Origin: Lachnospiraceae bacterium
Lineage (GTDB): Bacteria; Bacillota; Clostridia; Lachnospirales; Lachnospiraceae
DNA: 64,000 nt
Reading direction: 5' to 3'
Assembly: GCA_022796795.1 (NCBI GenBank)
Contig: JAAWJI010000003.1
Span: 62,001 to 126,000, forward strand
Shown: positions 1 through 9,122 of the stretch, one piece after another
Position numbering within the stretch: position 1 is the first letter of the stretch
How the letters are laid out: each line of letters opens with the position of its first letter
Notes under the pieces: model-generated
Database searches by the model: none
The model's input: the letters and a program-made list of their open reading frames with translations, nothing else
What the model was told of the DNA's origin: nothing
Made by a program: the position numbers and the translations under genes

Positions 1-1509
1 TCAATCGCAGGCGCAGGTCCCATTACCGGCCCTATCGGCGCGGCTATGTTTGGATGGCTGCCTGTGACTCTGTGGATTTTAGTGGGTGGTATTTTCTTTG
101 GAGGCGTTCATGATTTTGGCGCTCTCTTCGCATCCATCCGTCATAAGGGACAGTCTATCGGCGAGATTATTTCCGCTAATATGAGCCGCCGGGCAAAGAG
201 ATTGTTTATTATCTTTGCTTACCTGACGCTGATTCTGGTAGTGGCAGCCTTTGCATCCATTGTAGCATCCACCTTTGGCGGAGCTACGGCTGCAGAAACC
301 ACAGATTCCCAGGCTTCCGTGGCTATGGTATCCATTCTGTTCATTGTGATTGCCATTGTGTTTGGGTTTTTGGTTTACCGCCGCAACGCGCCCATGGCAG
401 TTGCTTCTGTGATCGGTGTCATTGCCATTATTGCAATCATGGCAATCGGCATGAATTTCCACCCCATTAAGCTGTCCAGCAATGCCTGGATGTGGATCGT
501 GGGCGTTTACATTGCCATCGCTTCCGTAACTCCGGTGTGGATCCTTCTGCAGCCCCGGGATTATCTGAGTTCCTTCCTGCTTTACGCTATGCTGTTTGTG
601 GCTGTGGTAGGCGTGGTAGGCGCTCATCCCAATATTGACTCTACCCTGTTCCCGGCCTTTGCCGGATTTGCGGTAGATAATGGAAACGGCATCCAGTATA
701 TGTTCCCGGTATTGTTTACCACCGTTGCCTGCGGAGCCATTTCCGGCTTCCATTCCCTGGTATCCTCCGGAACCACTTCAAAGCAGCTGGATAAGGAAAT
801 GGATGCAAAGCCCATTGCTTACGGCGGCATGCTGCTGGAGTGTGTGCTGGCTGTGCTGACATTGTGTGCAATCGCCTATGCGAGACAGATTGGAACCACT
901 GCTGGTGCAACCGATATTTTTGCTGGCGGTATCGCCGGTATGGTAGCTGCCATTCCCGGCCTTGCAGGGGCGCAGAATACGCTGTACACTCTGTTGGTGC
1001 TTACATATTCTGCATTCTGTCTTACCTCTCTGGATACGGCTACACGTCTTGCACGGTTTATGTTCCAGGAGTTCTGGCTTGAGCCGGGACAGACCGTGGG
1101 AGATGTGAAGGAAGGCTACAAGAAGCTTATGGTAAATCCGTATTTTGCAACCATTATCACTGTGATTTTGGGCGTGCTTCTGGGTCTCAACGGATATGGA
1201 AAGATCTGGGGTCTGTTTGGAGCCGCAAATCAGCTGCTGGCTGGTATCGGTCTTCTGGCTGTGGCTACCTGGCTTGGCAATATTGGACGCAATAATAAAA
1301 TGTTCCTGTTCCCCATGGGCTTTATGATTATTGTGACCATCTGCTCCCTGGCACTGACCGTGAAGAATCAGATCGGTATTATCAGTGCAGGCGGCGCTGA
1401 CTGGGGCCCCTATGCACAGGTAATCATCGGCGCTCTTCTGATTGTCCTGGCTATTGTGCTGGTTATTGAGGGAGTACAGACTCTGTCCAGGAAAAAAGCG
1501 GCAGCTTAA
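1..1509 (+). CDS. cstA: CstA-family carbon starvation/peptide-pyruvate transporter, 5' end outside window
   Basis: Polytopic inner-membrane carrier of the CstA family, whose members import peptides or pyruvate. The frame is open from base 1 (it reads SIAGAGPITGPIGAAMFGW), so the true start lies upstream and the methionine at 46 is internal. The visible ~500 residues are almost all hydrophobic helices joined by short loops. The GPITGPIGA stretch and the FGGVHDFGALFASIRHKG segment are typical of the family core. The C-terminus ends in a short basic tail (SRKKAAA). A strong terminator follows, so this is the last gene of its unit. Family assignment is firm; the substrate is not readable from sequence. 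Confidence 0.9.
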   Translation, partial: SIAGAGPITGPIGAAMFGWLPVTLWILVGGIFFGGVHDFGALFASIRHKGQSIGEIISANMSRRAKRLFIIFAYLTLILVVAAFASIVASTFGGATAAETTDSQASVAMVSILFIVIAIVFGFLVYRRNAPMAVASVIGVIAIIAIMAIGMNFHPIKLSSNAWMWIVGVYIAIASVTPVWILLQPRDYLSSFLLYAMLFVAVVGVVGAHPNIDSTLFPAFAGFAVDNGNGIQYMFPVLFTTVACGAISGFHSLVSSGTTSKQLDKEMDAKPIAYGGMLLECVLAVLTLCAIAYARQIGTTAGATDIFAGGIAGMVAAIPGLAGAQNTLYTLLVLTYSAFCLTSLDTATRLARFMFQEFWLEPGQTVGDVKEGYKKLMVNPYFATIITVILGVLLGLNGYGKIWGLFGAANQLLAGIGLLAVATWLGNIGRNNKMFLFPMGFMIIVTICSLALTVKNQIGIISAGGADWGPYAQVIIGALLIVLAIVLVIEGVQTLSRKKAAA

Positions 1510-1550
1510 GTCAGAAAAAGCTTCGGATGAAGCAGGTTTTATATCAGATG

Positions 1551-1588
1551 ACCGTCTGTCCGTCAGTATTTCGGGCAGGCGGTTTTTC
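1551..1588 (+). terminator. Rho-independent terminator after cstA
   Basis: The arms ACCGTCTGTCCG and CGGGCAGGCGGT pair over 12 bp with two G-U pairs around a ~9-nt loop, and are followed by TTTTTCT. It separates cstA from the serine dehydratase genes. Confidence 0.85.
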
Positions 1589-1728
1589 TAAATGGCTGGA
1601 AATCCTTTATTTCCTGCAAGTTGTGATGTATCTGTGGTCCGGATCATCGATTGGGGAAAAATTCATTTAATGGACGGACATGTCTTCCTGTTTTTTGGGA
1701 ATCCTAAGGGAGAAAGGTTGAATCAGGT

Positions 1729-2391
1729 ATGAATATTTATGATATTTTGGGCCCGGTGATGGTGGGGCCTTCCAGCTCTCATACGGCAGGCGCCGTGCGC
1801 ATTGGCCAGATTACCCGTCGTCTTCTGGGGGAAAAGCCGGTGAAGGCCAGGATTACTCTTTCCGGCTCTTTTGCGGCCACCGGAGTGGGACACGGTACAG
1901 ACCGCGCCCTTGTGGCAGGGCTTTTGGGCATGAAGCCAGATGATATGCAGGTGCCGGACAGTTTTTTTCTGGCAGAAGACCAAGGACTGTTATTTTCCTT
2001 TGAGGAAATGCAGGTGAAAGGAGCACATCCCAATACGGCGGTGCTTTTTGTCACAGGAGAAACCGGCCGGGAACTGGAGGTACAAGCTTCTTCCCTGGGC
2101 GGCGGACGGATTATGGTGAACAAGCTTGACGGAATCCAGGTGGATTTCACGGGAGAATCGTCTACCCTGATTGTTCACAACATGGATCAGCCCGGGCATG
2201 TGGCGGAGGTAACCTCCATGCTGTCCCACAAATCCGTGAATATTGCCACCTTGCAGCTGTATCGGGATCACCGGGGCGGCTACGCGGTGATGGTGATTGA
2301 GACAGATCAGGATATCCCACAGGAGGCTCTCAAATGGCTTTCTCGTCTGGAAGGGATTATCAAGGTAACCTATTTGAATTCTGCAGAATAG
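1729..2391 (+). CDS. sdaAB: L-serine dehydratase, iron-sulfur-dependent, beta subunit
   Basis: Beta subunit of the oxygen-sensitive [4Fe-4S] L-serine dehydratase, which converts L-serine to pyruvate and ammonia. The 220-residue length fits the separate-subunit form found in Clostridia. The N-terminus has the GPSSSHTAGAVRIG signature. The C-terminal ~75 residues form an ACT-type domain (STLIVHNMDQPGHVAEVTSM). The start at 1729 follows an AGGGAGAAAGG stretch. The alpha subunit begins 10 bp after the stop, so the two are co-translated. No clear promoter was found in the 140 bp between the cstA terminator and this start. Confidence 0.95.
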   Translation: MNIYDILGPVMVGPSSSHTAGAVRIGQITRRLLGEKPVKARITLSGSFAATGVGHGTDRALVAGLLGMKPDDMQVPDSFFLAEDQGLLFSFEEMQVKGAHPNTAVLFVTGETGRELEVQASSLGGGRIMVNKLDGIQVDFTGESSTLIVHNMDQPGHVAEVTSMLSHKSVNIATLQLYRDHRGGYAVMVIETDQDIPQEALKWLSRLEGIIKVTYLNSAE

Positions 2392-2401
2392 AGGGAGCGC
2401 T

Positions 2402-3277
2402 ATGGCATTTGAATCATTGGAGAAAATTTTAACAATTTGTGAAGAGCAAATGATATCCTTTCCGGAGGCTGTGATGCGGGAGGATATGCAGGATCGGGGA
2501 GTGACTCGGGAAGTTACCTGGCGGCAGATGCAGGGCATGTGGAAGGCCATGTGGGAGGCAAGCCGTACCTATGAGGCGGACCGTATGTCTACCAGCGGAC
2601 TGGTGGGAGGTGCAGGCGGCCGCATGTCTCATTATGTGGAGCAGGGACATACTCTTTGCGGAGAGCATATGGGACGGGTCATAGCCGGAGCGCTTCAGAT
2701 GGGAGAGTCTAATGCCTGTATGAAGCGGATCGTGGCGGCGCCTACGGCCGGAGCCTGCGGGGTGCTGCCTGCAGTGCTTGTTCCCTTGTATGAGGAGCAG
2801 CGGGTTTCAGAGGAACAGATGGTAGAAGCGCTTTTTGTCACAGCCGGAATCGGACAGGTGATTGCCACCCGGGCGTCCATTGCAGGCGCTTCCGGAGGCT
2901 GTCAGGCTGAGATCGGCTCCGCCTCCGCCATGGCCGCAGGAGCCCTGGTCTATGTCAGCGGCGGAAGTAAGGAACAGATTGTCATGGCAGCGGCTATGAG
3001 CCTAAAGAACCTTCTAGGTCTGGTCTGTGATCCTGTGGCGGGCCTGGTGGAAGTGCCCTGTGTCAAGCGCAATGTAATCGGTGCAGTCAATGCCATGGCT
3101 GCTGCGGACATGGCTTTGGCAGGCATTACCAGCGCTATTCCGGCGGATCAGGTCATTGACGCCATGAAGGAGGTAGGCGACTCCATGCATGTGTCCTTAC
3201 GGGAAACAGGAATAGGCGGGCTGGCGGGAACAAAGGCAGCACAACAAATTCTCAGACAATTAAAGCCAAAGAAGTAA
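2402..3277 (+). CDS. sdaAA: L-serine dehydratase, iron-sulfur-dependent, alpha subunit
   Basis: Catalytic alpha subunit partnering the upstream beta subunit. At 291 residues it has the usual length. Conserved cysteines expected to hold the [4Fe-4S] cluster appear in AGACGVLPAV, LVCDPVAGLVEVPC and ASGGCQAEIG. Glycine- and alanine-rich segments are typical of the fold. The start follows a GAGGGAG ribosome-binding site. It is the end of a two-gene operon; the next gene has its own promoter right after the stop. Confidence 0.95.
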   Translation: MAFESLEKILTICEEQMISFPEAVMREDMQDRGVTREVTWRQMQGMWKAMWEASRTYEADRMSTSGLVGGAGGRMSHYVEQGHTLCGEHMGRVIAGALQMGESNACMKRIVAAPTAGACGVLPAVLVPLYEEQRVSEEQMVEALFVTAGIGQVIATRASIAGASGGCQAEIGSASAMAAGALVYVSGGSKEQIVMAAAMSLKNLLGLVCDPVAGLVEVPCVKRNVIGAVNAMAAADMALAGITSAIPADQVIDAMKEVGDSMHVSLRETGIGGLAGTKAAQQILRQLKPKK

Positions 3278-3283
3278 ATAAAG

Positions 3284-3313
3284 TTGCACTTCCTAACCGT
3301 TTTATGCTATAAT
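3284..3313 (+). promoter_or_regulatory. Sigma-A promoter for the cytidylate-kinase-like gene
   Basis: TTGCAC (3284-3289) and TATAAT (3308-3313) are spaced by 18 bp. It lies directly behind the sdaAA stop and rules out a translation start before about 3320 for the next gene. Confidence 0.75.
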
Positions 3314-3373
3314 GGAAATAGGAAGAACCTGACTTTGCAGGTTTCCAATATGACAGAAAAGGGGTTGGAACAT

Positions 3374-4012
3374 ATGGCAAAAAACACAGTTATCACAATC
3401 GGACGGCAATATGGAAGCGGCGGCAGAGACGTGGGAAAACTTTTGGCAGAGAGGATGGGCGTTCCCTGTTATGATAAGGAGCTGCTGGCTATGGCGGCAA
3501 AGCAGAGCGGTCTTTGCCAGGAGCTGTTTGAGAATCATGATGAAAAACCAACCAACAGCTTTCTCTATTCGCTGGTGATGGATACCTATTCTACGGGATA
3601 TTCCTCGGCCACGTTTACAGATATGCCCATTAACCACAAAGTGTTTTTGGCACAATTTGATACGATCAAGAAAATTGCTGAGGAAGGCTCCTGCGTTCTT
3701 GTAGGACGCTGTGCAGACTATGCCTTGGCGGATAGTCCCAATGTGGTCAATGTGTTTGTTCATGCGGATCTGCAGGAGCGGATCGTGCGGATTGCCAAAC
3801 GACATGATGTAACCAACGCCAAGGCCCGGGAAATGATTATCAAGACGGATAAGAAGCGTGCCAGCTATTATAATTATTACACCAGCAAAAAATGGGGCGA
3901 AGCAGCCGGGTATCATCTTTCCTTGGATACAGGGGCCCTGGGAATCGACGGCGCTGTGCATATGATTCAGGAATTTGTCGCCTACAAAGAGAAGGATCAC
4001 GAAAAGATCTGA
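3374..4012 (+). CDS. Cytidylate kinase-like family protein
   Basis: P-loop nucleoside monophosphate kinase-like protein (cytidylate kinase-like family, ~212 residues). The N-terminus TVITIGRQYGSGGRDVGK is the family's modified Walker A region. The mid-protein segment CVLVGRCADYAL and the later basic KTDKKRASYYNYYTSKKW are also typical. The start is placed at ATG 3374 because it follows AGGGG and because the open frame further upstream overlaps the promoter at 3284-3313. The physiological substrate of this family is not established. It may be co-transcribed with dtd, 13 bp downstream. Confidence 0.85.
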   Translation: MAKNTVITIGRQYGSGGRDVGKLLAERMGVPCYDKELLAMAAKQSGLCQELFENHDEKPTNSFLYSLVMDTYSTGYSSATFTDMPINHKVFLAQFDTIKKIAEEGSCVLVGRCADYALADSPNVVNVFVHADLQERIVRIAKRHDVTNAKAREMIIKTDKKRASYYNYYTSKKWGEAAGYHLSLDTGALGIDGAVHMIQEFVAYKEKDHEKI

Positions 4013-4025
4013 GAAGGATAATACA

Positions 4026-4472
4026 ATGAAATTTTTGATTCAGAGAGTGTCCCATGCATCGGTAACGGTGGATGGGACTGTTATTGGAAAAATCGGAAAA
4101 GGCTTTCTGGTGCTTGTGGGTGTTTGCCAGGCAGACACAAAGATCCAGGCGGATAAGCTGATAAAAAAGATGACGGGACTTCGGATTTTTGAGGATGAAG
4201 AGGGAAAAACCAATCTGGCTCTGAAGGATGTGGGAGGAGAGGTTCTTCTCGTTTCCCAGTTTACCCTCTATGCGGACTGCAAAAAAGGGAACCGTCCAAG
4301 CTTCACAAAAGCCGGAGATCCTCTGCATGCCCGGCAGCTTTATGAGTATTGCCTTGCAGAATGTAAAAAGCTGCTCCCTGTGGTGGATCAGGGAGCCTTT
4401 GGGGAGCATATGAAGATCCAGCTGGAAAACGACGGGCCCTTTACGGTGCTTCTGGACACGGAGGAGCTGTAG
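4026..4472 (+). CDS. dtd: D-aminoacyl-tRNA deacylase
   Basis: Removes D-amino acids mischarged onto tRNA. The 148-residue length is standard. The family motifs are visible: MKFLIQRVSHASVTVDG at the N-terminus, VSQFTLYADC (active-site SQF) near residue 78, and the GDPLHARQLYEY/GAFGEHMKIQLENDGPFT C-terminal region with the conserved NDGPFT. ATG 4026 is chosen because alignment to the family starts at MKFLIQ. Its last 32 bp overlap the 3' end of the convergent ttcA. Confidence 0.95.
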   Translation: MKFLIQRVSHASVTVDGTVIGKIGKGFLVLVGVCQADTKIQADKLIKKMTGLRIFEDEEGKTNLALKDVGGEVLLVSQFTLYADCKKGNRPSFTKAGDPLHARQLYEYCLAECKKLLPVVDQGAFGEHMKIQLENDGPFTVLLDTEEL

Positions 4473-5241
4473 GGGTCTGGGAGGATTCCCTGCCCTGGGC
4501 ATTGGAGGCTGTGGTCAGGAGGGAAGCTTCCCGGGATTTTTTATAAATTCCCTCCAGGATGGCGCGGAACATGCGCTCTTTTGCCCCCGGTGCGTCTTGA
4601 TTCAGCTGGCGCAGCAGCTGTCCCGCATACTCCCTCCGGGTGTGACCGTCTGCAGGGCAGGGGCTCTTACACACAGGCAGATTATATTTGTGCTGGAAGC
4701 CAATGACATCCGCCTCATTGACGTAGAGCAGGGGACGAATGACCGTCAGATCCATGCGGTCCAGATAGGTGACAGGGGCAAAGCTGTGGAACCGGCCCTC
4801 GTAGAGCAGGGACAGAAGCATGGTTTCCACCACATCGTCCTTGTGATGGGCGTAGGCCACTTTGTTGCAGCCTGCATCCTTGATTGTCTGATTTAGCGCG
4901 CCTTTTCGCATCTTGGCGCACAGGGCGCAGGGGTTGGATTCCTTTCGCACCTGAAATACGATCTCATAGATATCCGTGGAGGCCACCAGGTAGGGGATGT
5001 CCAGTTCCCGGCAGAGCTGTCGGATGGGATCCAAATTGAAATCCGGAAAACCCAGATCCACGGTAATAGCTGTCAGTTCAAAATGAGCAGGATAAAAGCG
5101 CCGCAGGCCATGCAGGGCATAGAGGAGAGTGAGGCTGTCTTTGCCGCCGGAAATGCCCACGGCAATCCGGTCTCCTTCCTGAATCATGGAGAAATCATCC
5201 ACTGCCCGGCGGGTATAGCTGAGTAATTGCTGTAATTTCAT
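4441..5241 (-). CDS. ttcA: TtcA-like tRNA thiolation/PP-loop ATPase
   Basis: PP-loop ATP pyrophosphatase of the TtcA/TilS superfamily, closest to TtcA, which makes 2-thiocytidine in tRNA. The PP-loop is GISGGKDSLTLLYAL (about residues 29-43). CxxC pairs expected to bind a 4Fe-4S cluster appear in NPCALCAKMRKG and CKSPCPADGHTRRE. The gene converges on dtd with a 32-bp overlap, which would give antisense transcripts at both ends. Family is firm; the exact modification (TtcA versus a related thiolase) is inferred. Confidence 0.85.
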   Translation of the reverse strand: MKLQQLLSYTRRAVDDFSMIQEGDRIAVGISGGKDSLTLLYALHGLRRFYPAHFELTAITVDLGFPDFNLDPIRQLCRELDIPYLVASTDIYEIVFQVRKESNPCALCAKMRKGALNQTIKDAGCNKVAYAHHKDDVVETMLLSLLYEGRFHSFAPVTYLDRMDLTVIRPLLYVNEADVIGFQHKYNLPVCKSPCPADGHTRREYAGQLLRQLNQDAPGAKERMFRAILEGIYKKSREASLLTTASNAQGRESSQTPTAPPCPEAP

Positions 5242-5399
5242 GATATTAAATCTCCCATATTTTCGAAACCTGTCGTCCGGCTTCCGGCTTTTTGACAGGA
5301 GTCAGAAGAGCCCCAAAGGTTTCCAGACGGTTTTTCAGTCAGTCCTATCATACAATAAAAAGGGCGGATTGTCCAAGAAAATTTGCAGGCAAGTTTTTG

Positions 5400-5428
5400 T
5401 TGCGGAAACGGGAAAAAGCAGGTACAAT
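5400..5428 (+). promoter_or_regulatory. Possible promoter just before the K+ channel gene
   Basis: TTGCGG (5400-5405) and TACAAT (5423-5428) are spaced by 17 bp. A transcript from here would begin only a few bases before the coding start, so it is either leaderless or the match is fortuitous. Confidence 0.35.
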
Positions 5429-5439
5429 GACAATGGCAA

Positions 5440-6387
5440 GTGCAGAAGATGAGCAGGCAGGCGGTGCGTCACTATGTTACCTCCTTTAGCGGGGTGATTG
5501 ACCTCCTGTCCTTTTTCCCCTATTTTCTGCCCATTTTCTTCCCCACAGGAGTGGTGGCATTCCGCATGTTTCGGATTGTGCGGATTTTCCGCCTGTTTCG
5601 CATCAATGCCTATTATGACGCCCTGAATGTGATTGGAGACGTAATCCGCAGTAAACGGGATCAGATTCTTTCCTCGGTGTTCATTATTTTGGTACTGATG
5701 ATCTCCTCCTCCCTGATTATGTACAGTCTGGAAAATGCAGTGCAGCCGGATGTGTTTCGGAATGCCTTTTCCGGCTTCTGGTGGGCCGTGTCCACCCTGC
5801 TCACCGTAGGGTACGGAGACATTTACCCCATTACCATTCCCGGCCGGATTTTCGGCATTATTATTACCTTTCTGGGCGTGGGCATGGTGGCCATCCCCAC
5901 AGGTATTCTTTCCGCAGGTTTCGTGGAGCAGTACACTCGCCTGAAAAGCTTTAAGGACTATTCTCTGGAAACGGATATCCGATTTGTCCGCCTGGAGGTG
6001 GAGGAAGGGCATCCCTGGCTTTCCCAAAGAGTTATGGATCTGCAGCTGCCCCCTGGGCTTTTGATTGCTGTGATCCAGCGCGGGGAGGATGTGGTAGTGC
6101 CCAGAGGAGATATTACGATCCGCAAAGGCGACCGGATTGTGTTGGGAGCAGAAGGGTACCAGGATGAGGTGGGAATCCGCCTGAAGGAGCTGATTCTAAA
6201 GGAACGCCACCGCTGGGTGGGACAGAAGATTAAGGATCTGGATATTTCCCGGCAGACCTTGATTGTCATGGTCCGCCGGGACGGCAAGCTTTTGATTCCC
6301 AGCGGAGATCTTAAGCTTGAGGCTAACGATATGATCCTGCTGTACACTAAGAAAGTGCTGCGGGATGCGGTGGAGGTAGAGGTTTAA
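5440..6387 (+). CDS. Voltage-gated-type K+ channel with two RCK_C domains, lacking S1-S2
   Basis: Ion channel of the six-helix K+ family, apparently shortened. The protein (about 315 residues) starts inside what is normally the third helix. An S4-like arginine helix (FRMFRIVRIFRLFRI, residues 41-55) follows, then S5, a pore loop with the selectivity filter TVGYGD (122-127) and S6. Two C-terminal TrkA-C/RCK_C repeats follow, each with a GD.(I/L)..G/AD-type core. The GTG at 5440 or ATG at 5449 is the only start available because an in-frame stop lies at 5428-5430. Neither has a clear ribosome-binding site. Helices S1-S2 of the usual family architecture are not encoded upstream in any frame. Confidence 0.8.
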   Translation: MQKMSRQAVRHYVTSFSGVIDLLSFFPYFLPIFFPTGVVAFRMFRIVRIFRLFRINAYYDALNVIGDVIRSKRDQILSSVFIILVLMISSSLIMYSLENAVQPDVFRNAFSGFWWAVSTLLTVGYGDIYPITIPGRIFGIIITFLGVGMVAIPTGILSAGFVEQYTRLKSFKDYSLETDIRFVRLEVEEGHPWLSQRVMDLQLPPGLLIAVIQRGEDVVVPRGDITIRKGDRIVLGAEGYQDEVGIRLKELILKERHRWVGQKIKDLDISRQTLIVMVRRDGKLLIPSGDLKLEANDMILLYTKKVLRDAVEVEV

Positions 6388-7565
6388 AATCCAAACCAGA
6401 ACATCTCCGCATTGGTTACGATCTGGGTATTGTAGAAGCAAATGACAGCGTCAGGCTGAAATTCTTCAATATAATCCCCCACCTTTCCCTGATACTGGCG
6501 CATATCCAGGCAGTGAACCTGGGTAAAGCAGGTGGAGAGAAAGGCCTCTACGGGAGAGGCGTAGGAATCCTTAATCATGAGGATCTTTTTGTCTACTTTC
6601 GCCTGCGGATTCTCATGGATCACCAGGGGATAGACGCCGCCGATGTATCCGTCATAGGGAATCATGGAGAAATAATCGGTGTTTTCAATGCGGTCCATGG
6701 CAAAAATAGTATCGTAAAAGCTTCCCGAGCGCTGAATTCCCTCGGAAGGAATAGACAGGCTCATCTGGGTGTCAAACTTGGGGTAAATCAGACTGAAATC
6801 GTCCATGCCGGCAAAATAGCGCCCTGTCCGTTTTCCTTTTGAGCCCAGAGACCAGTCTTCATAAATGCGGATCTCATAATTGTTCAAATCGGTACAGACC
6901 GGATCCACAGAAAAATCCCAGTTTATCTCCATATATTCCGTCAGTTTCTGAAAAGCCCAGAAGGAAGACTCTATGGTCCAATGGTGGTCTGTGGCGAAAA
7001 ACATTTCATAGTGATCCTTTCCCTCCTGGTGCAGGTATGACCTTAAATCCAGAACCGGAACCTGGTTTTCGTACAAAACCACCAGAAATTCATCTGCATC
7101 CTCGTTGGTGTAGTCGCTGACGCCCAGGGGCAGCTGCTTGTCCAAGGCGCAGATATTGTAGGGGGCCAGGACAAAGAGAAAGGGAATCTCCCGGATCCCC
7201 AGCCACTGATGGGTAAAGACAATCGTATCCCCATTCTGAGGCGCGGCCAGGCTCTGTTCCCGAACAGAGGTGAGATGTCCGTTGTTCAGCTTGATTACAT
7301 CATTCATGCGGGTACGGCCGGCCAGGTTGTAGAGGGCGCCGTCCAGGTTCACCAGCTGATTCTTGTCGTAAGTGTTTTGTTGATAGGCAGTCTCCAGCCC
7401 GTCCAGGGCCTCTGTGATGGCAGCCGGATCCCGGGAGGAGAGGGTGCGCAGGAAATCCGCCAGCACTTGACGCTCCTGCCAGCCGTAGAAAAAGATAATG
7501 GCAAAAAAGGCCAGGGCCAGCAGCTTACATTCCCAATTTTCCAAAAGCGTGCGAAATTTTTTCAT
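6384..7565 (-). CDS. DHHW-family protein (extracytoplasmic, MBOAT partner)
   Basis: The protein has 393 residues. A single N-terminal transmembrane helix (LLALAFFAIIFFYGW) is followed by a large extracellular domain of the DHHW family. The name-giving motif is visible as FFATDHHWTIES, which resembles the acetyl-transfer active-site region of AlgJ/AlgX-type proteins. The later KKILMIKDSYASP is the SGNH-like Ser/Asp region. The gene lies 27 bp downstream of a MBOAT acyltransferase on the same strand, the usual pairing for O-acylation of an exported polymer. The start follows AGGAG. The acyl acceptor is unknown. Its 3' end overlaps the convergent K+ channel gene by 4 bp. Confidence 0.85.
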   Translation of the reverse strand: MKKFRTLLENWECKLLALAFFAIIFFYGWQERQVLADFLRTLSSRDPAAITEALDGLETAYQQNTYDKNQLVNLDGALYNLAGRTRMNDVIKLNNGHLTSVREQSLAAPQNGDTIVFTHQWLGIREIPFLFVLAPYNICALDKQLPLGVSDYTNEDADEFLVVLYENQVPVLDLRSYLHQEGKDHYEMFFATDHHWTIESSFWAFQKLTEYMEINWDFSVDPVCTDLNNYEIRIYEDWSLGSKGKRTGRYFAGMDDFSLIYPKFDTQMSLSIPSEGIQRSGSFYDTIFAMDRIENTDYFSMIPYDGYIGGVYPLVIHENPQAKVDKKILMIKDSYASPVEAFLSTCFTQVHCLDMRQYQGKVGDYIEEFQPDAVICFYNTQIVTNAEMFWFGF

Positions 7566-7592
7566 GTGAGAGTTCTCCTAATGGACCGAATC

Positions 7593-9023
7593 TTAAAAGT
7601 TAAAATAAATAAAGGGATTGTGGGTTCCCAGCACCAGCTCCGCAATGCACACCAAAAATACAACCAAATACCACAGGGGTACGGCAAGCTTATACAAATG
7701 CCGGATCACTGGTATTTTTTTGCAGAAATCTGCAGCCAGCTTCACAAGAGGAGTGGACAACAAAAGGCAGGCCCCGAAGAAGAAACGGTATTCGGTAAAA
7801 TAGTACAGAGTATCCACATCCCAGAGAACCCGGCTGTTGAGGCCAAACAGGGTCTGGACATACTGGGAGGCGTGAATCAGACTGGGGGCCCGGAACAGGC
7901 ACCAGCCCAGAATCACAGCCAGGAGTGTTACGGGCATGTAAAGGATTTTTAAAATCTGACAGGCAGGAGATTTCCGTTTTTCTGGAAAACCGGTAAGCTT
8001 CTCAAAGGTCAGCAGCACAAAATAGAAGAGGCCCCAGAGAAGAAACGTCCAGCTGGCGCCATGCCAGATGCCGGTCAGGGCCCATACCACCAGCAGGTTT
8101 AAAATGAGCCTGGGAAGCTTGACCCTGCTTCCCCCCAGGGGAATGTACACATAGTCCCGGAACCAGGTTCCCAGAGAAATGTGCCATCTGCGCCAGAATT
8201 CCGACACAGACCGGGAGATATAGGGATAATTAAAATTTTCCAGGAAGTGAAAGCCGAACATAAGTCCCAGTCCGATGGCCATATCGGAATATCCGGAAAA
8301 ATCAAAGAAGATCTGAAAGGTATAGGCCAGGGCTCCCAGCCAGGCGGTTCCTATGGGCATGGCGGCGTAATCCACCAGGTTAAAGGCGTAGTCGGCTACG
8401 ACAGCCATGGTATTTGCCAGAAGCACCTTTTTTCCCAGACCCATGAGAAAACGCTTTACGCCCAGAGATACCTCAGAGAAGGAAAAGGTGCGGCTTTTGA
8501 TTTCCCGGGCCACTGTCTCATAACGCACAATGGGGCCGGCAATAAGCTGGGGGAAGAAGGAGATATACAGTCCCACGTTCAGAGGATTTTTTTGTACCTC
8601 CCCGTTCTGCCGGTAAATGTCAATCACATAAGAGACGGCCTGGAAGGTAAAGAAAGAGATTCCAATGGGAAGAACGATCTGAGTCACCGTAACGGAATCT
8701 CCCCAAATCCCCTGCAGGTTGGCCGTGATAAAATTCAGATATTTGTACACCATGAGAAGACCGAAGTTAAACAGCAGCATCAGGGCCAGAAAAAGCCTTG
8801 TGAGAGCCTGTTTTTCCCGGAAATTGTCTACCAAGAGGCCGAACACATAGTTCACCCCAATGGACAGCAGCAAAACCAGCACAAATTTCGGTTCCCCATA
8901 GGCGTAAAAGGCAATGCTCATGAGAAGCAAAAACAGGTTTCGAAGAACCCGGGGAAGAATATAATATCCCAGCAGGGTAATGGGAAGAAATGCAAATAAA
9001 AAGACTGTGCTGGAAAAAACCAT
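7593..9023 (-). CDS. MBOAT-family O-acyltransferase (AlgI-like)
   Basis: Polytopic membrane O-acyltransferase of 476 residues. The family hallmarks are present: FISFFPQLIAGPIVRYE-type region, FSGYSDMAIGLGLMFGF, the NFNYPYISRSVSEFWRRWHISLG motif and the catalytic histidine in LTGIWHGASWTF. It starts after an AAAGGA site. With the adjoining DHHW protein it should move an acyl group across the membrane onto a cell-surface glycan. No acyl-carrier gene accompanies this copy, unlike the second MBOAT cluster at 47.7 kb. Confidence 0.92.
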   Translation of the reverse strand: MVFSSTVFLFAFLPITLLGYYILPRVLRNLFLLLMSIAFYAYGEPKFVLVLLLSIGVNYVFGLLVDNFREKQALTRLFLALMLLFNFGLLMVYKYLNFITANLQGIWGDSVTVTQIVLPIGISFFTFQAVSYVIDIYRQNGEVQKNPLNVGLYISFFPQLIAGPIVRYETVAREIKSRTFSFSEVSLGVKRFLMGLGKKVLLANTMAVVADYAFNLVDYAAMPIGTAWLGALAYTFQIFFDFSGYSDMAIGLGLMFGFHFLENFNYPYISRSVSEFWRRWHISLGTWFRDYVYIPLGGSRVKLPRLILNLLVVWALTGIWHGASWTFLLWGLFYFVLLTFEKLTGFPEKRKSPACQILKILYMPVTLLAVILGWCLFRAPSLIHASQYVQTLFGLNSRVLWDVDTLYYFTEYRFFFGACLLLSTPLVKLAADFCKKIPVIRHLYKLAVPLWYLVVFLVCIAELVLGTHNPFIYFNF

Positions 9024-9122
9024 GACAAAATCCTTTCTATGTATATTAGGGAAGCCTTTTGTTGTCGGATTTGCAAGAACCTTTTCTCATTCCTGGGATT
9101 GCTCCCGGAAATTCCGTTGCAT

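Noticed and set aside
79-753. Long minus-strand frames opposite cstA and other core genes
   Set aside because: They are antisense to clear genes, have low-complexity composition and lack supported starts.
5433-5489. ATG 5433 as the start of the K+ channel
   Set aside because: It is in a different frame and hits a stop after a few codons; joining it would need a frameshift and still would not supply S1-S2.
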